Of a stretch of 64,000 nt of DNA, positions 21,815 to 35,508 are shown piece after piece; position 1 is the first letter of the stretch, and every line of letters begins with the position of its first letter. The translations under genes were made by a program, and so were the position numbers. The stretch lies in assembly GCF_003144245.1 (NCBI RefSeq), contig NW_020289978.1, positions 682,001 to 746,000 of the forward strand, in the 5' to 3' direction. The DNA comes from Jaminaea rosea (Eukaryota > Basidiomycota > Exobasidiomycetes > Microstromatales). Under the pieces are notes generated by a model that was given only the letters and a program-made list of their open reading frames with translations, was not told where the DNA came from and did no database searches.

Positions 21815-24800
21815 TCAGGCCTCACTCTTGACCTTCTTCTCCGCCGAATCGTTGTCTTTCTTGCCCCTCAGCGAGTTTGAGGCCTTCCTCAGCCTCTCCT
21901 TCACTCCATCTTTGGCCCACACTCCACTCCTCACCGCAGCGTACCCATGGCTGCCGCGATGCCTAGCATGCAGCGCCTCGCTCTTAGCGCGATTGATCGA
22001 CTTCTGCTCTTTGCGGTCAATGACGCCATCGTCGTTGGCGTGGGCATTCGTCTCCGCACGGTTAGGCATAGCCACCTGCCTGTTGTACACATCGTACGCA
22101 TGACGGGCGGCACGGGCCTTCGCGAGCTTCTCGTGGTCTTCGTCCAGCCCAGAGTCCAGGCGAACCTTGCAGCGCAGCGTACCCACCTCTTCGAACTTGT
22201 GTGTGCGCTGGGTAAACTCGTCGATGTAGTTGCGCCTGAGAGTGCCGAGGTTTTCGCCAACCAGAATAGGGATAGAAATCTCGCTGACTTCGTCGTCTGG
22301 CAACTCGCTCAGAGGCTGCATGGCAATCGCGTCCGGCTTGCCGCCCAGAGGGCCGAGCTTGACGCCTCCGCCACCGAAGTCGAAGGTGAGAGAGCTACTG
22401 TACCTGTCGTATACAGGGAGACGGGCAACAGCATCATCGCCGGCTTCACCGCCGTCGATGCCTGCTGTGTTGCTGGCAGCACTAGCCGTGGAGTCATCGG
22501 CGCTCGATCCGCCAGCGCCCGTCTTGAGACGCTGCGTGTCGTCACCCGTGCTAGCGCGCAACTTGACCTTCTTGAGCTTCGTGTCCCATTCGGGCGTGTG
22601 GCCGCTGATCTGCGGCTCAGAGAGAAGCTCGACGGTGGCAGTGTCCCAGCCTAGCTGAGCGCGGGGAAGCTCAAGCTTGACAGGTCGGAGGTTCAACGTC
22701 ATGTTCACGCGGCCGTAGCCAACACCGTCCTGAATGGAGTAAGGCTTCGTGACAGCAGACGAGTCGCGGAAGGCCTCGGCCACGGGGATGGATACGATAC
22801 CAAGGATAGGGTCATGCTCGCGGATGCGCGCATCGCGAACAATGATGCTGACCTGGGCTTTCTGCCAGTCGCGGACAAAGACCTCCGTACCGGCATTGTA
22901 GACGGGAGCATTCGAGTACGGCTTGACGCGGGTCTTGAAGAGGATGTCGTCGTTGACGACGATCTCGCAGTAGGCGCTTGGCAGATTCTTGCCCTCTTGC
23001 GTCGCATCGACATCCTGACCAAAGGAGCCCTCGCGCTCTTTGCCCTTGACACCCTCCTCGATCTCACGCGTGGCGAGGGCAGAGATGCTGCCCACAGTGA
23101 TGCCGAGGATAGCGCTGGGGTACTTCGGGTCGGGAGGGCAAAGCGTAGCGTCGGGGTCGGCCTCCTCTTCCTCCTTGGTAGGCTTGGGAGGAGGCTTGTA
23201 CTTCTCTCCGGCCTTCTCTTTCTCGATCTTCTTGTCCTCTTCAATGCGAGCTTGCGCCTTCTTTTGCAGCTCCTTGTTCAGATTGGCCTTCTCGAAGAAT
23301 CCAATCTTCCAGTGGAAGGTACCGATCATCTCATCTGCGTCCTCGAAACCAGCGAGCTTGTCATGACGGTCCTGCATGACATTGGGCTTCTTGACAAGCT
23401 CAGAAAGCGGGATAGCCTTGACGCGGCCCACGATGTCGTCTGCGGTGCGCTCGTCCGAGTCCCAGAGCTGGACGCTGAGCTCCTCATTTCCGCGCAGGTC
23501 ATCGCGGCTAACGAGGATGGGGACGCCCTCGTTCCAGTTGGGGTTGAGGTCCTCGAAGATGATGCGAGAGCTGAAGAGGGGGCGACCAAACTTGGCAAAG
23601 GCAATGTTGACGTAGGGGTCCGACTTGCCGTTTGCGTCTTGCGCGGAGAGCCCCTCACCGTGACCGATCTGGACCCAGAGGACACCAACCGTGTTCGTGT
23701 CGTTGGCGGCGGCACCGGAGAGCATCTCCTCCATGTTCAGAGTCATGCTCTTCGGAGCGACGAACATGTTGGCAGCAGCGCCAATGGCCATCTGGACGAA
23801 AGTGCTGATGAGAGGAAGGTCGAGCAAGTTGGGCAGAGCGCGCGTCATGGGCTGAACGCTGACCTCAACACGAGGCACGCCCATGAGCGAGAAGGTGACG
23901 TTGCGAATGTAAGGCGGGCTAGAGATGAACTGTGCGCGGACACGGATAGTGCCGGAGATGTGCTCGACCTGTGCCCAGACGGGGAAAGGCAGCTGGAAGA
24001 GGTCGTAGGCTCCGAGGAAGAACTCGATGAGCAGATGCATGTTCTCAGCTCGGTCCTTGGCACTGGATCCAGGCTTTGCGCTATATGAGAAGGAAACCTC
24101 CACGTTGTAGAAGTCGCCGGCCTCGTCGTCATCCTTGATGCCGTCACCGTCAGCATCGCCCTCGACTGCCTTCTTCTCAGCCTTGGCGTCCTCCTTGGTC
24201 TTCTCGTCTTCCTTGCCCTCGTGGATCCAGTCGGCGCGAGGGTAGCCACGGTCGCCCATGACGTCGGCCAGAGCGCGCATGCAAACCAGTCTGAATGGGT
24301 TGGAACCCTGAGACAGGTCAGAAATCTTGACGGCTTGGATAAAGCCGGGCAAACTCTGCTGCATTACGTCCTCGATCTGATCGGCAATGGGAATGAAGGT
24401 AGCAGGGTCGATCTGCCTCCATACGACTGCGATAGCAGCGTTGAGCCACTCTACAGACTCTGGCATCGGAGGCGCGTAGTCCTGGCCACGCTGCGTCTGC
24501 ATATGAGTGCGGACGGCCTCGAGGTCCTTCTCAATCTTGCGGAGTGCGAGGTGCGAGACAGTCACGGCGAGGAATGTTAAGCCAAAGATGAGAGTTGACC
24601 TGAAGATGAACTTTGTGAATCCAGCGCCAAAGGCCACGAAGAACCAGATTACGACCGAGCCGACGGCGAGGCCAATCTCCAGCTTCTTGAAGGAACCCGT
24701 CAAGCTCGTCATAGAGTCGACGTGGAGTGGCTCGGGGAACGGGTGGATGAGGACATTGGAAGGCTCAGCTGGGTTGGGCGAGACGTACATGGGGTCGTGC

Positions 24801-25433
24801 TTGGAGCGGTTGTTGGGCCAGTTGGTCGAGAAGCCCTTGTTCTTATCGTCGAAATAGCGCGCCTCAAGCTTCTCGGGCTCGACCTTGGCATTCTTGCGGG
24901 AGTCGGCGATGATGACCTTGCCGCCAGTCGTGGGGTCGTCGACGCGACTGCGGGGCAAGGGGAAGCGGGAGATGTGAGAATTTGGCTCATCAGTACAGGT
25001 TTTGGCGCAGAAGTCGCACCGAGCAGCGCACAACTCACCGCTTGCCCTTCTCCTTGAAGTCTGTAGGCTTGCCTTGGGGTTGCGACTGCTGCTTCAGGCG
25101 CTCCTTTTCGGCCTGGCCACTCTGCTCGCCGTAATCGCCGTCTTCTGGCGCGTCGTCATCGTCGTCAGGATCTTCAGCTGCGCCAGCGTTCTTGCGCTGC
25201 CTCAAGCTCGCCTCGCGGTCAGGCACAGCGACTGGAGGAGCGGCTCCTCCTGACGAATCAGTGAGGGCACTTGAAGGGGCACTAGGAGCGCTGGGAGCGC
25301 TGGGAGCGGTCTCGGCCTGCTCACTGGCAGCTAGATCAGAGTCGTTGCCCAGCGATGCTCGCTCTCGCTGCTTCTCAATCTCTCGGAATTCTTGTACCGT
25401 TGGCACCTTTCTCTGTGGAGTGTACTGCGCCAT
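21815..25433 (-). CDS. Tricalbin: ER-plasma membrane tether with SMP and C2 domains
   Basis: Member of the tricalbin/extended-synaptotagmin family, which bridges cortical ER and plasma membrane and transfers lipids. Exons 25433-25039 and 24947-21815 give 1,175 aa. The N-terminal 130 residues are hydrophilic with an Ala-Pro-Ser repeat (SAPSAPSAPSS) and an acidic run. A membrane hairpin lies at about residues 222-266 (GLAVGSVVIWFFVAFGAGFT then LIFGLTFLAVTVSHLAL). The SMP domain follows (ESVEWLNAAIAVVWRQIDP, MQQSLPGFIQAVKISDLSQG). The first C2 domain (VLWVQIGHGEGLSAQDANGK, SDPYV, DLNPNWNE, LWDSDERTADD) keeps the acidic residues for calcium binding. A second C2-like region (CEIVVNDDILFKTRV) and a third, weaker one follow. 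The end is Lys/Arg-rich. The start ATG at 25433 has A at -3 and opens the conserved acidic N-terminus. Confidence 0.92.
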
Positions 25434-26037
25434 GTTGGCGAAGTAGTAGGGTTGATGAGGTGGTTGGGTAGAGAAGAGAAGAAAACAGGACCGACATTTG
25501 CCAGCAATGACTACCAACTGAGATCCCAGATCCGCTCTCTCCTCTGACCTCACCTCACTTGACCGCGCCTGCGTTCCTTCGTCGCCAGATCGAGATCAAG
25601 CGGCACTCCAGCGGGCACACCCCGACAGGCAGGCGACTAAATGAAGCCTAGACTAACACAGCCTTTCGAGGAGACCGGCATGAGACAAGGGTCCTGCGAA
25701 TCGAGCCAGTCGAGCGAAGCTGGGGAGGGCCGGAGTCCTCTTGCGGCGCGATTCCAATCTGCTGCGAGCTGCGAGCGCGACGTCATGGGACCGGCCGAAA
25801 CCCAGCCGAGGGATGTGACGGGCAAAAGACGACTGTCGAGCCAGTTCTTCCTGCCAAATACAGGTGGTCCGTGGACCACAACGCGATATGACACGAGTCG
25901 AATGTCCCGCCCGCCAAGGAAAAGCAAGCAAAAAATCAGTGAGGATTAACGCAACCAACGATGAGAACGAGCGAGCAAGCGGAGACGAAGAGGGAGGATG
26001 CATGAGCAAGCTACCCTTAGGCAGGGCGGTAACATGT
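25434..26037. other. Intergenic region between tricalbin and MCP2-like gene
   Basis: 604 bp in which the tricalbin promoter meets the 3' end of the ABC1-kinase gene; both lie on the minus strand. Short open frames here have no recognisable motif. No tRNA or repeat seen. Confidence 0.5.
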
Positions 26038-28367
26038 CTAGGAGCTCTTCTTCGTCAGGCCTGTTCCACCCTCTACATCCTCCTCCTTCTGCACCGCCGC
26101 CTCCGCTCTCTTCCTATCTTCCTCCTCCTTCTGTCTCCTCTTGCTCTGGTCCTCCAATCCAGACGCCTTCTTCGACGCTGAGCTCACCCCTTTCCCACTC
26201 GCAATGGCACCAGTGTAGACCAGAATCTTGGACGTCCTAGCTCGAATGTTGGAGAGGGACTCGAGGAAGGCCAGACCACGGTAGAACCAGAGATAGTTGG
26301 TCCAACAGCTGAACCAGTCGCGTAGCAGGCCGAAGCTCAGTCCATCGCGCTTGCGACGCTCCTTGATCTGGTGCTGATCGTCGTCCCACACGGCAAGGGC
26401 GCAGTAGCGTGCGGCGATAATGAACGGACGAGTAGGCCCGTGCGTCGTATGCAAGCTAGCGTCGAGGGAGCGCGTGAGGTCATTGAGCTTAAGCACCATG
26501 AGCATGCGGCGCGGTACCCTTCGCAAGACTTCGAGGATGTTGAGGAAGAGACCCTCCTTCTCCATCACCGTCTTTCGGATGTGGTCCGTCTCATCGTCGC
26601 TCATTGACGAGCCAGTCTCCATGTCCAAGATGGAGGAGGCGCGCTTCTTACCCTTGACACCGTTGGGGTTGTCTGGATCTGACCCCTCGAGTCCTGAACG
26701 ACCAGTGATGGCTGACTCGAGGATCGGGTAGAGGTCGTCGTCGATGTTGGCGATGCGTTTGGCCAGTCTGCGTCGCTGTGCCATTACATCAGGCGTCGAG
26801 CGGCTGAGTAATGACAGCCAGAAGCGGGCGTAGTCGGTGCGCAAACCCTTGTCGATGTCAAAGTAGAGACCGTGGTCGAGGAGAACCACCTCGAAGTTGT
26901 GAGGTGACCTGCTGCTACGAGGCGCAGGGCGGATGAGAACATTACCGCCGTGCGGGTCGGCGTGGAAGAAGCCGTGCAGGTAGAGCATCTGGGCGAAGAC
27001 TCGACTGAGCTCCTGAGAGACTTTGTTGCGGTCGATGCTGTGTTCGGCGAGGTAGGCAAGGTCGTCTGGGCGCCTGCCATCAATGTATTCCAGAGCCATT
27101 GCTCTCTTGTATGCCCACGGCACCTTGGGAATGTAGACACTCGTTTTGCGATAGTCTGCAAAATCTTTCTCTGCCCTCCTCGCATTCTCCGCCTCGTGCC
27201 TGAAGTCCATCTCCAGCGGCATATTGGCGTTCATCTCCTCTGCGAGCCAAGTGAACTCGAATTGCGGGAAGACCTTCTTGACCCACCCGACCAGATAGTT
27301 GACCGTCTTCATGTCGACGTCAGAGAAGCGTTCCACCTGGGGATGCATCAGTTTGATGGCGAGCCATTGCCCGGTCTTGCGATCCTTGGCTTTGTGGACT
27401 TGAGCGAGAGAAGCTACGCCCAGAGGCTTCTCATCGATCTCTGAGAAAGCTTCTGAGAAGGAAGAGCCTGTTTCTGAGCGGAACATGGCTTCGAGCTCGT
27501 AGAGAGGTGTGGGATCGTTTTGGTCTTGCAGCGGCTTCATCGTGTTTGTCCATTCGGGCGGCAGAAGGATAACGGATGATATGTGCTGGCCAAGCTTGAT
27601 GTACAGTCCGCCATTCGTCTGCAGCGCCTTGAGAATGCGCTGAGCGCTGCGCAAATGACATTGGCGCAGAGCTTCGTTGCTTTCGCTCGAGGATGGGTAC
27701 GACGCGTTGAGTGTCTTGCGGTAGTCCCAGACGCAGAGGGCGACTGCCTTGGCGATGACCGTCGAGCGCTTGATGGCGATGATGGCGAAACCTCCGCTGT
27801 TGTTCAGTCTGAGTAACGAGGGACGTGGTGAGTAGCAGTCCGAACGAGCGATCCGTTGGCAGAGACTCACTCCTTCTGCGCCTTTTGCACCTTTCTCTCC
27901 ATCTCCTCTGGCGTCTCATGCAATCCCTTGAGCTGAGGGTGCTCCGGCCCCTCAGCCTTGAGGCTGTCTGCGGTATACCAGTACGCGCTGGCGATGGCAA
28001 GTGCGACAGCTACGCCAGCAGCAACCCTCCTCGATTGCTTTCTAAAGTTGTCGCGCGCCTTTTGCGTCTCAATGGGGTTAGCGATTGCCGGTTGATCGTA
28101 CATGATGGGCTCCGGTTGCTGCGAAGGCGGGGGATATCTATGTTTAGGCGGATGTCTACGGTGGACATTGGGAGCTGATGCTGGAGGCGAGGAGGAAGAA
28201 GCTGATCCGGACGGACGCGATGACGATGGACTGAAGATGCTAGATGACGATGAGAAGGGCCGGTGTACAACGGGGCAATGCCGTGAGCAGCTCGCATTGG
28301 TCAGGAGGCCATGTTGATGCTGACCCGCCAGACGACGGCTTTGCGTCCAGGGCTGCCGTCTGAGCAT
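26038..28367 (-). CDS. Mitochondrial ABC1/ADCK (UbiB) family atypical kinase, MCP2-like
   Basis: Atypical kinase of the ABC1/ADCK/UbiB family. The order and wording of motifs fit the ADCK1/Mcp2 branch, linked to mitochondrial lipid homeostasis. Exons 28367-27871 and 27808-26038 give 755 aa. The start MLRRQPWTQSRRLAGQHQHG is a likely presequence, and a hydrophobic segment (VAAGVAVALAIASAYWYTA) near residue 110 would anchor it in a mitochondrial membrane. Family motifs are GGLYIKLGQHIS (KxGQ), the Ala-rich loop GVASLAQVHKAK replacing the glycine loop, LAIKLMHPQV with the invariant Lys, LYLHGFFHADPHGGNVLI, and LLDHGLYFDID in place of DFG. An insertion after about residue 480 (DPDNPNGVKGKKRASSILD) looks lineage-specific. 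The C-terminal tail is Lys/Glu-rich. A frame open further upstream to 28613 is probably 5' leader. Confidence 0.88.
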
Positions 28368-30026
<1,659 letters not shown>

Positions 30027-30265
30027 AGAGATGGCAGCCCGTCTTGGCAGCGTGCAGTGGTTGCAGATGGTCTCATAGATGCCTTGAAGCTCCATCAGTG
30101 TACGCTTAGTATGTGATCAGATCAATTGAAGCTCAAAAGTGTTATCATGTGGCTGTACGGGCGGTTGCTGGACGTTGCTTGAGCCTGTGTCGTCGTCATG
30201 CAGCTGCGTCCGTGCACGCGCGCCATCTTCCTTGTCTTCTCCCACTCCCACTCTTCTCACGGCCA

Positions 30266-31960
30266 ATGGCAGGTAGTGGCCTCTCCCCAACCGTCCTACT
30301 TCTTGCCTTGCAGATTGGCACCCGTCTCTTTACCTTCATTATCAACCAAGCCTCCATCAGATGGAGCGATCCTAGCATATATGGGGCGGCGCATATTCAC
30401 CTGGAGCTGCTCCTCTCCGTCGTCCTCTTCCTATCGCGCGAGGGGATCAGGGGAGCTTCGCTGCGACGCCAATCGAGCAAGGGCAGCACCGATGAGGACA
30501 AGACGAACGTCGCAAGCAACAATTTGAGCCTCCTGCCCATTCCTCTCGGAATCGCTCTTGCTTCAATTGCCCTTCCCCTCTTCCTCCGCACCTCGACCGA
30601 CCTAGCTTCTCAACCCTACTTCACAGAAGTCATCTACCTCTACCTGGCCTCATCCCTCCTCGAGCTGGCGGCCGAGCCACTTTATCTGCATGCTCTGTCA
30701 CCGCAAGGAGGCAGGGACATCTCTCTCCGAGTGAGGGCAGAGGCGCTGGCGGCTATTGCGAAGGGGGTCGTGACGCTGCTGGGCTTGGTGAGTCTTGATG
30801 AGAAGGCGGGGCTGCTAGCATTTGGACTCGGACAGCTAGCCTACGGATCAACAGCTCTGGCCACTTTCTGGCTATCGTACATCGGGAGGATCGGTCTGCG
30901 CCCTACCTTCGCTCTCTATATCCTCCAGCACTCCCACACCAAAAGCGAAGCGTCAAGCTCCTCATCCTCTTCCGAGACATCCCGCCTGGCCCTCTCCCTC
31001 ACCGTCCAGTCCTTCTTCAAACACCTCCTCACCGAAGCGGACAAAGTCGCCGTCTCTCGTCTGGCCAGCCTAGAGGATCAGGGCGGTTACGCCCTCGGAA
31101 CCAACTACGCATCATTGCCGCTGCGGCTCCTCTTTCAGCCGTTAGAGGAGTCTTCGAGATTTCAATTTTCGAAGGACTTGGGGGGCGCCGGGACAGGAGA
31201 GCACCAAGGTGAAGAGGCTGAAGTTGAGGAGACGGTTACGCCTGAGATCCAAAATACCACCAAGAAGATAGCAACAGCCTCGTCAAGAGCCCGCAAGACT
31301 TCATCATACAACCTCCTCCACGCCCTCCTGCACTTGCACTCCTTCCTCGGTCTCTTCCTCCTGGCCTTCCTCCCGCCCCTCTCCTCGCCCTTCATTCTTT
31401 TGCTCTCCGGGCCACAATGGCTTGCCACATCAGCTCCGCGCACGCTTGCTGCCTATGCTGTCTTTCTGCCCGTACTGGGCTGGTCGGGAATCCTCGAAGG
31501 GTTCCTGCAGAGCACGGCAGGTCGGGATCAATTGAGGAGGTACAATGGGGTGATCTTGGGATCAAGTGCGACGTTTGGGGCTTCGCTCTGGGGGTTGACC
31601 AGGGTGGTGAGCACAGAAGAGGCGCTTGTTCTGGCCTCAGCAGCGGCGATGGCTGTGCGAGCGGCATACGGTTGGCGCCATGCTCGAGAGGAAGCCTTCT
31701 TCCCGCAATTGTCCCTCGGAGGGTTGCGCCCGTCACTACCAACGCTCTGCGCTCTGGGTTTCGCAGCGATAGTGACCAGGGCTACCTCTGTCGCGACCGC
31801 AGACGTCGCGAGCGGAGGCATGAAGGGGCTCGCGAGCTATGCCGGCTTGGTTGGAACAGCCGTGACGACTGGTGTCGGCTGTCTGGGTGTTGTCTACCTC
31901 TTTGACCGGCGCTCTCTCACTCAAGCCCTCTCTGCTCTCAATGCGCAGCGAGCGAGGTGA
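30266..31960 (+). CDS. RFT1: RFT1, ER oligosaccharide-lipid translocation protein
   Basis: Multi-pass ER membrane protein of the RFT1 family, needed for dolichol-linked oligosaccharide assembly for N-glycosylation; whether it is the flippase itself is debated. Single exon, 564 aa. The start LLLALQIGTRLFTFIINQAS with NQ near the end of helix 1, IYGAAHIHLELLLSVVLFLS, REGIRGASLRR, a mid-protein FKHLLTEADKVAVSRLASLE and GGYALGTNYASLPLRLLFQP, then EESSRFQFSK, are all RFT1 landmarks. About a dozen hydrophobic helices can be counted. An acidic/Ser insertion (EHQGEEAEVEETVTPE) interrupts a central loop. The frame is open about 150 nt upstream, but MAGSGLSPTVLLLALQ matches where relatives start. Confidence 0.9.
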   Translation: MAGSGLSPTVLLLALQIGTRLFTFIINQASIRWSDPSIYGAAHIHLELLLSVVLFLSREGIRGASLRRQSSKGSTDEDKTNVASNNLSLLPIPLGIALASIALPLFLRTSTDLASQPYFTEVIYLYLASSLLELAAEPLYLHALSPQGGRDISLRVRAEALAAIAKGVVTLLGLVSLDEKAGLLAFGLGQLAYGSTALATFWLSYIGRIGLRPTFALYILQHSHTKSEASSSSSSSETSRLALSLTVQSFFKHLLTEADKVAVSRLASLEDQGGYALGTNYASLPLRLLFQPLEESSRFQFSKDLGGAGTGEHQGEEAEVEETVTPEIQNTTKKIATASSRARKTSSYNLLHALLHLHSFLGLFLLAFLPPLSSPFILLLSGPQWLATSAPRTLAAYAVFLPVLGWSGILEGFLQSTAGRDQLRRYNGVILGSSATFGASLWGLTRVVSTEEALVLASAAAMAVRAAYGWRHAREEAFFPQLSLGGLRPSLPTLCALGFAAIVTRATSVATADVASGGMKGLASYAGLVGTAVTTGVGCLGVVYLFDRRSLTQALSALNAQRAR

Positions 31961-32059
31961 GTGAACAGTGACGCATGTATGTACTTCTAGCTTTACAACA
32001 TAGAGTGATGATGATGACTGCTGCAATCCTTAGTGTATCGCCCGCATCGCCGCCCTGCC

Positions 32060-33084
32060 CTACGCGGTACCTCCCTTGACCTTCAACTTGATGCGATAGA
32101 AGCGCAACCCCTGTCTCCTGTACGCCTCCGTCCTCACCGGATCGTCGTCCTCGACATCCTCAAAGCTGAAATGCTTCTTCAACATGGTAAAGAAGCGCTT
32201 GTCAGCTTTCCGTCTCTTCATGTAGCAGAACAAGATCTCCGTCTGCGCGGTGGACAAGGCGATCATCGTGTCCACAAGAGGCTGGAAAGCCACTTCTAGG
32301 TAGACACAGTCTGCTAGCAGAAGGACATCCGGCTTTGATGGGACATTTTGCGGTAGGGGAAACTCCCCCCAGTTGAGCTCGGCGACATGGCATGGGTCGA
32401 GCATGCCTGGGGAATTGAGCTGGAGATTGCGCTCCATCAGGGCGAGCATGGCGCTGCGTTCGGGCGCACGGTGATGTCGAATCAGCTGAGAAGTCGGCTG
32501 GCCTCGTCAATGGGCTCCAGCGGTACTCACTCTTGATCTGTAACCCACGTCTCTACCCCGACCCCCATCTTTGCCAGCAAGAAGCCCACGAGCCCGGTAC
32601 CGCTACCCAGCTCAACAACCGTCTTTCCCTTCCATTTTTCGGCGAGCACTTCCTTCTTTCCCGCCAAGTACTGACCCAAGACCTGAGCTGCCGGCCAGAT
32701 TTTGCCGCCGCAGCCTGTTGAGACGTCCAGCAGGAGTGCGACATCGTACCGCTCCGCTGCTGGAGGCTCGTCGCCTTTGACCATGAGCTCCTGCTGCTTC
32801 TGCTCCTGCTCCTTCTCGTCGCCGAGTAAACGAGGCTCTCTCCCCAGGTCTCTGTAGTAGCGTATAATGGCACGCTGGTTGATGATGCTGCTGCGTTGCT
32901 CGGGGATCAGAGCCTTCGAGGACGACGTGGACGCCACTGCCGTTGCTCCTTGCCCTTCATGCTGTTCGTCTCCAGCCGCATCCTCGTCGTCCGAGATGTT
33001 GGCCTTTGATGGGTCCAAGAAGAAGCTGAGAGGGTCGAGCGGCGGTGTCAATGATCTTGCGACCGTAGCCGTGACGGCAGTCAT
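32060..33084 (-). CDS. Lysine N-methyltransferase, METTL21/EFM6-like
   Basis: Seven-beta-strand SAM-dependent methyltransferase of the METTL21-type family; closest in layout to yeast Efm6, which methylates elongation factor 1A. Exons 33084-32531 and 32453-32060 encode 315 aa. The SAM site is TVVELGSGTGLVGFLLAKMG, preceded by GKIWPAAQVLGQYL and followed by VTDQDAMLALMERNLQLN. DVLLLADCVYLEVAFQPLV contains the substrate-pocket DxxY-like motif of this group. The first 110 residues are low in complexity and acidic. The exact substrate is inference. The start is 262 bp from the divergent P-loop gene. An upstream in-frame extension to 33150 is probably leader. Confidence 0.8.
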
Positions 33085-33345
33085 GGCTGTAACAACGAGT
33101 CGAGTCGAGTCGGTTGCGTAGGCAAGTGGAAGGAAGAATTGACAGCCCAACCAACACTTTACCTGCTTCCCGAGCGCCGCCTCTTGCTTTCACTCCAGGG
33201 CCAGGCCCAACTGTCAACTGCTTTGCCGCCTCTGCCGGGTGAATAATCGAGCCCGTGCTCACAGCGCCGCCGCGGCTATTCCAGGGTCCAAGGGTTCGGC
33301 AACATGGCTTCGCACTCCTTTCTTCCTCACCACCCTCTATTAACC

Positions 33346-34591
33346 ATGACCAACGATATCATCCCCGTCATCCTCTGGTGTGTTCCGCGCTCCGTCTCGA
33401 CGGCTACGGAACGCGCCTTCATGGGCAAGGAGGGATGTCGATGCTGGCATGAACCTCTTGGCGACCCTTTCTAGTTAGTCTAAGGCGCTCCATCGTGGGC
33501 AGCCCTCAGGGGAGGGAGCCTCTAACCCCTTGCTCCCATCGCCCCACAGCTTCAGCTCCAAGCGACAGAGCTTGCGCTACTCCGAGGAGGAGTGCAAGGC
33601 CTCGGGTGAGTGACCATCTTCAGTGGACGGCGCACGGCGTGATGCGGGGTGCGTGCCGGTCTTATGCTCACCTTTCTCACTCTGCTGCTCACTACCAGGC
33701 AATTGGGACAAGGACATCGTTGATGTGATGCAGACACTCCTCGATCCCGAAGCCAACAATGTTGGTACGGACAAGAAGGGGCCGGTCAAGTATGTCTTTG
33801 TCAAGGACATGGCGCAGTACATCATCCCTCGCCAGACACTCGAGAAAATTCACAAAGGACAGGGCTCCCAATGCTACCGCACTGACGGCGAGACCTGCGG
33901 TACCTCGCGCTGCACTGGTGTGGACAGCGAGGGTGAAATCATCGAAAACCCCACAGTGATCCCTACAGCTCTGATGCGCCGCTTCAAGCACACATTCCTC
34001 GTGCGCACGCCCACCAAGGCGGTCCCATCCTACTACAAGTGCTGCCAGGACAAGATGGCCGGCTTTGAGTTCTTCGACGGGGCAGAGGCTGGCTTCGAGG
34101 AGCTCCGCATCCTCTACAAGTGGATCAGCAACCCTCGATCCACCTTCAACACCGACAAGGAGGATGGTCCCGGTGCCGTCTCCTTCCCCGGCAAGGCTCA
34201 GAAGCAACCCCTTCCCCCACCACTGATCGACGCTTCCGTTCTCCTTGCCAACCCGGCCTCGACAATCAAGCACATCTGCGACCAGACGGGCATTCCCTTT
34301 GATCCGGCTATGCTTTCTTGGGACGCTAAGCCTCAAGCTGAGTTCGCCAAGTGGGGCGCTTACCACCAGGGTGCGGAGAACTCTACCGGATTCAAGTGCG
34401 AGGACGACGGCGCGGCGAAGACGAATGGAGTCTCGGGGGAGGACAAGAAGGCAAAGCAAGAGGCTGAGGAGAAGAAGAAGCGAGAGGAAGAGGCAAAGAT
34501 CGCTAAGTTGCCGCAAGAGGTAAGGAACACGATTGAAAGGAATATGGAGCCTTACGAGTGGTTGGTCAAGAGGCAGACGACTTTCGCTTGA
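33346..34591 (+). CDS. Sulfotransferase-like P-loop NTPase-fold protein
   Basis: Resembles the widespread fungal family of sulfotransferase-fold proteins of unknown substrate. Exons 33346-33473, 33550-33605 and 33699-34591 give 358 aa. Seen: the PAPS-loop-like VILWCVPRSVSTATERAFMG, CRCWHEPLGDPFYFSS, VKYVFVKDMAQYII, and RRFKHTFLVRTPTKAVPSYY, which matches the 3'-phosphate-binding region (R...S). The intron-1 donor is GTTAGT and the join makes the conserved PFY. The C-terminal 60 residues are a Lys/Glu helix (KAKQEAEEKKKREEEAKIAK) unlikely to be catalytic. An in-frame ATG at 33304 would add 14 residues. Whether it binds PAPS is not shown; some members of the fold do not. Confidence 0.75.
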
Positions 34592-35508
34592 GGTGGCGGA
34601 GCAAAAGCGCCAAGGCGCAGCTGAAGATCCTCGAGGTGCCGCTCAAGCTCAAGATCGGACCAATACTTCAACAAACCCTGGCTGCCGGGCAAACGCAGGA
34701 TGAGTATGCAATGACCTCATGACCCAAATTCCAGACTTGTCCCCAGACTCGGCCCTTTGCACTCTACTTGTTTCCATTGTCTCGCCATTGATGCATCCAC
34801 TTTGGTGGTGATACACCATCAATGTCCCTCGCGCTGCCTTCTCCCGACCCAAACATTGGCTTCGGCGAAGACGCGAAGGTGGCCTCCTCATTCAAAGCAG
34901 GGTGAGGGCAGCTGTCAAGGCGCTCCATTGCATCATCTTACCCCTGGCGATACTGTTACTCCTCCCATACTCTGATAGCCGTAATCCCCTTTTTCTATAC
35001 GCTGTATTTGCCTCTCCAAATTTGGCCTCGACGCAATGTCACGGTACCATGGATACAAACCAGCTCGGCCAAATTGACGTCCGCCGGCCTGTCAGCTGAG
35101 TCAGCCTCGCACGTTTGGACCCTGAAGTGACGCCAAACGCCGAGCCAAAGGCCGTGTCCGCCGCGCTCGTGCGCTTCGGGAGCAGCTGCTGCCGGACCCA
35201 ACTTCTTCTTTAGCGCTTCCTCGAAAGGATGTCGTTCGTTTGGTAGCGCGGCATCGAGTGGAGTTGCTGCGCTTCTATTCCCTTGCTCTCCCCTCCAGAT
35301 AGAGCGTCCACACGCGCCGTCGCTTCATCGCTCTCTGGACATCTCCTCTACCTCGGATCTTCCTCGCAGCTCCTCTTCTTCTCGCGCATCCTCGTCATCT
35401 TATCAGCCCTCTCGCAGGTTAGCGATTCCTCCACTCGGAACAGGACAAGTTGAACCTTTGAGCTGTTCGTCTCATTCACTCGCAGCTACTTTCTCCTGCA
35501 ACTGCAGC
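34592..35508. other. Intergenic region upstream of the GT8 gene
   Basis: 917 bp with no recognisable protein or RNA gene. The half next to the GT8 start is CT-rich (TCCTCTTCTTCTCGC type), like a 5' leader. Confidence 0.5.

Noticed and set aside
22814-24088. Plus-strand open frame of about 424 codons
   Set aside because: It lies opposite the tricalbin SMP/C2 coding region. Leu/Val/Asp-rich antisense frames are common in GC-rich coding DNA, and no motif is recognisable.
33692-34516. Minus-strand open frame of about 274 codons with Leu runs
   Set aside because: Antisense shadow of the sulfotransferase-like gene; the Leu-rich look comes from the opposite Lys/Glu codons.
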